A stretch of DNA of 64,000 nt from Psychroflexus gondwanensis ACAM 44 (GTDB lineage Bacteria > Bacteroidota > Bacteroidia > Flavobacteriales > Flavobacteriaceae). The first letter of the stretch is position 1; every line of letters begins with the position of its first letter. Positions 63,299-64,000 of this stretch are shown piece after piece. The stretch spans positions 348,605 through 412,604 of the forward strand of contig NZ_APLF01000004.1 in the NCBI RefSeq assembly GCF_000355905.1, read 5' to 3'. The notes beneath the pieces are model-generated. The model was not told where the DNA came from. It worked only from the letters and a program-made list of their open reading frames with translations, and made no database searches. The position numbers and the translations under genes are program-made.

Positions 63299-63736
63299 TC
63301 ATTCTATAGCATAATTCCAGTGAACTTTGTATAATATTCCATTCAATGAATCTATTTTCATATAGATATAAATAGATTTAAACAAAGCATTATAATCATA
63401 TGGCGGATTTCGGTAGATATTCCCCTTTAATCCTGTTTCTTCTTCAAACTTCTGAGCTTTCCTTTCTAATTTATGTATAACAAAATCATTTGCCTCTGCC
63501 TTTGAAACAATTTTATCTTTATATCTTTCAAAACAAACTCTTATAGGCTTCTGAGCATTTTCATTATGAGCAAAATAACTGGCATCTATTGATGGTTTCA
63601 AATAAAACCTTTTTGAAATCTTTCCTTGTTTTACAGAACCACCTTTTTCTTCATCAAAAAAAATGTAGATATTTTCTTGTGCACTGATCTTAACAAAAAA
63701 GAGTAAAAATAATAAATAGCATAATTTATATTTCAT
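63299..63736 (-). CDS. Small secreted protein, possible immunity protein
   Basis: The 145-residue product has a signal peptide (MKYKLCYLLFLLFFVKISAQ) followed by a basic domain with ENIYIFFDEEKGGSVKQGKI and ASYFAHNENAQKPIRVCFER, ending ILYKVHWNYAIE. The frame is intact and starts two bases after the stop of the toxin-tip fragment at 63738. No family is recognised with confidence. The position suggests an immunity gene for that fragment. Confidence 0.6.
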   Translation of the reverse strand: MKYKLCYLLFLLFFVKISAQENIYIFFDEEKGGSVKQGKISKRFYLKPSIDASYFAHNENAQKPIRVCFERYKDKIVSKAEANDFVIHKLERKAQKFEEETGLKGNIYRNPPYDYNALFKSIYIYMKIDSLNGILYKVHWNYAIE

Positions 63737-63737
63737 T

Positions 63738-64000
63738 TTACTGACAATTTGAATTATTAGATATAAAATCTTGTCTTACTTGATCATAATTATCTCTTTC
63801 TGATTGCAGCAAATTATTCCAAGAAATTGTATTTTTTAAGCCTACCCAAGCCAATGCTTCATAGATTTCCTATGTTTGAGATGGATCATATTCTCGTAGT
63901 GCATTTTTTATTATACCAATAAAATGTGCTGCCATTTATTGATGGTTCCAATCGGGACGATAATTTTCCCAATAGTAGTTATATATCCTGTCGAAAACAT
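63738..64000 (-). pseudogene. Toxin-tip fragment with LAW-x-GLK tail, copy 2 (runs off the right edge)
   Basis: The minus strand encodes FDRIYNYYWENYRPDWNHQ, TAA at 63936-63938, MAAHFIGIIKNALREYDPSQ, TAG at 63870-63872, then EALAWVGLK, SWNNLLQSERDNYDQVRQDF and a final TAA at 63738-63740. It aligns in order with the fragment at 61994 and, apart from the two stops, reads in one frame. It is therefore a nonsense-broken copy of the same toxin-tail family. Confidence 0.65.

Noticed and set aside
1..64000. CRISPR arrays, rRNA genes, transposases or integrases
   Set aside because: None seen. No regularly spaced direct repeats, no rRNA sequence and no transposase or integrase motif in any frame.

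Overview
The window looks like a chromosome segment of a low-GC marine-type Flavobacteriaceae bacterium (Bacteroidota). The evidence is the TAnnTTTG-type -7 promoter boxes, the near absence of Shine-Dalgarno sequences, a type 9 secretion system (T9SS) plug protein, a T9SS-sorted secreted protein, a DUF2723 protein, a GSCFA protein, a fused E1 alpha/beta 2-oxoacid dehydrogenase and many four-helix-bundle (S23/IVS-type) genes. I cannot name the genus.

Layout. 1-3 kb: nqrA-nqrB-nqrC of the Na+-translocating NADH:quinone reductase, leaving the window at the left edge. 3.1-11.2 kb: housekeeping genes (T9SS plug protein, pruA, rsmG, a fatty-acid desaturase with an aspartate aminotransferase, a MscS channel, a flavodoxin-reductase-like protein). 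11.2-28.2 kb: a large minus-strand catabolic locus for aerobic phenylacetyl-CoA degradation, in order paaE-A-B-C-D-G, (four-helix-bundle genes), paaH-I-J-Z, then an enoyl-CoA hydratase, paaY and 2-oxoacid dehydrogenase E2 and E1. Two matching palindromes, each overlapping a -7 box, stand before paaE and before the enoyl-CoA hydratase gene, and a TetR gene lies at 33.8 kb. No paaK ligase is visible. I infer that the E1/E2 pair may make phenylacetyl-CoA directly from phenylpyruvate. The locus is interrupted at three intergenic positions by four-helix-bundle genes bounded by inverted repeats, and by a hairpin-rich element between paaD and paaG.

28.2-38 kb: nitroreductase, a sugar aminotransferase with a PglC-type sugar transferase, a large T9SS-secreted protein, the TetR regulator, a GSCFA protein and alaS. 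38-47 kb: M23 peptidase, MerR regulator, lemA with two TPM-domain proteins, the GTPases der and era (era has no ATG/GTG/TTG start before its P-loop), an outer-membrane-type protein, an AsmA-like protein and a universal stress protein. 47.3-52.3 kb: rimP-nusA-infB behind a leader hairpin, a candidate small RNA unit, and tRNA-Gln. 52.5-59.3 kb: a DUF2723 membrane protein with a polysaccharide deacetylase, an antitoxin beside a decayed toxin, lysS and a small membrane ORF.

59.4-64 kb is the accessory part. It is a minus-strand series of C-terminal toxin-like fragments (HExxH metallopeptidase tip, DUF6973-like tip, two related LAW-x-GLK tips, an M15-like peptidase relic) alternating with small secreted or lipoprotein ORFs that resemble immunity genes. 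Several carry in-frame stops or frameshifts. It reads like the orphan-module tail of a polymorphic toxin locus whose main gene would lie to the right of the window.
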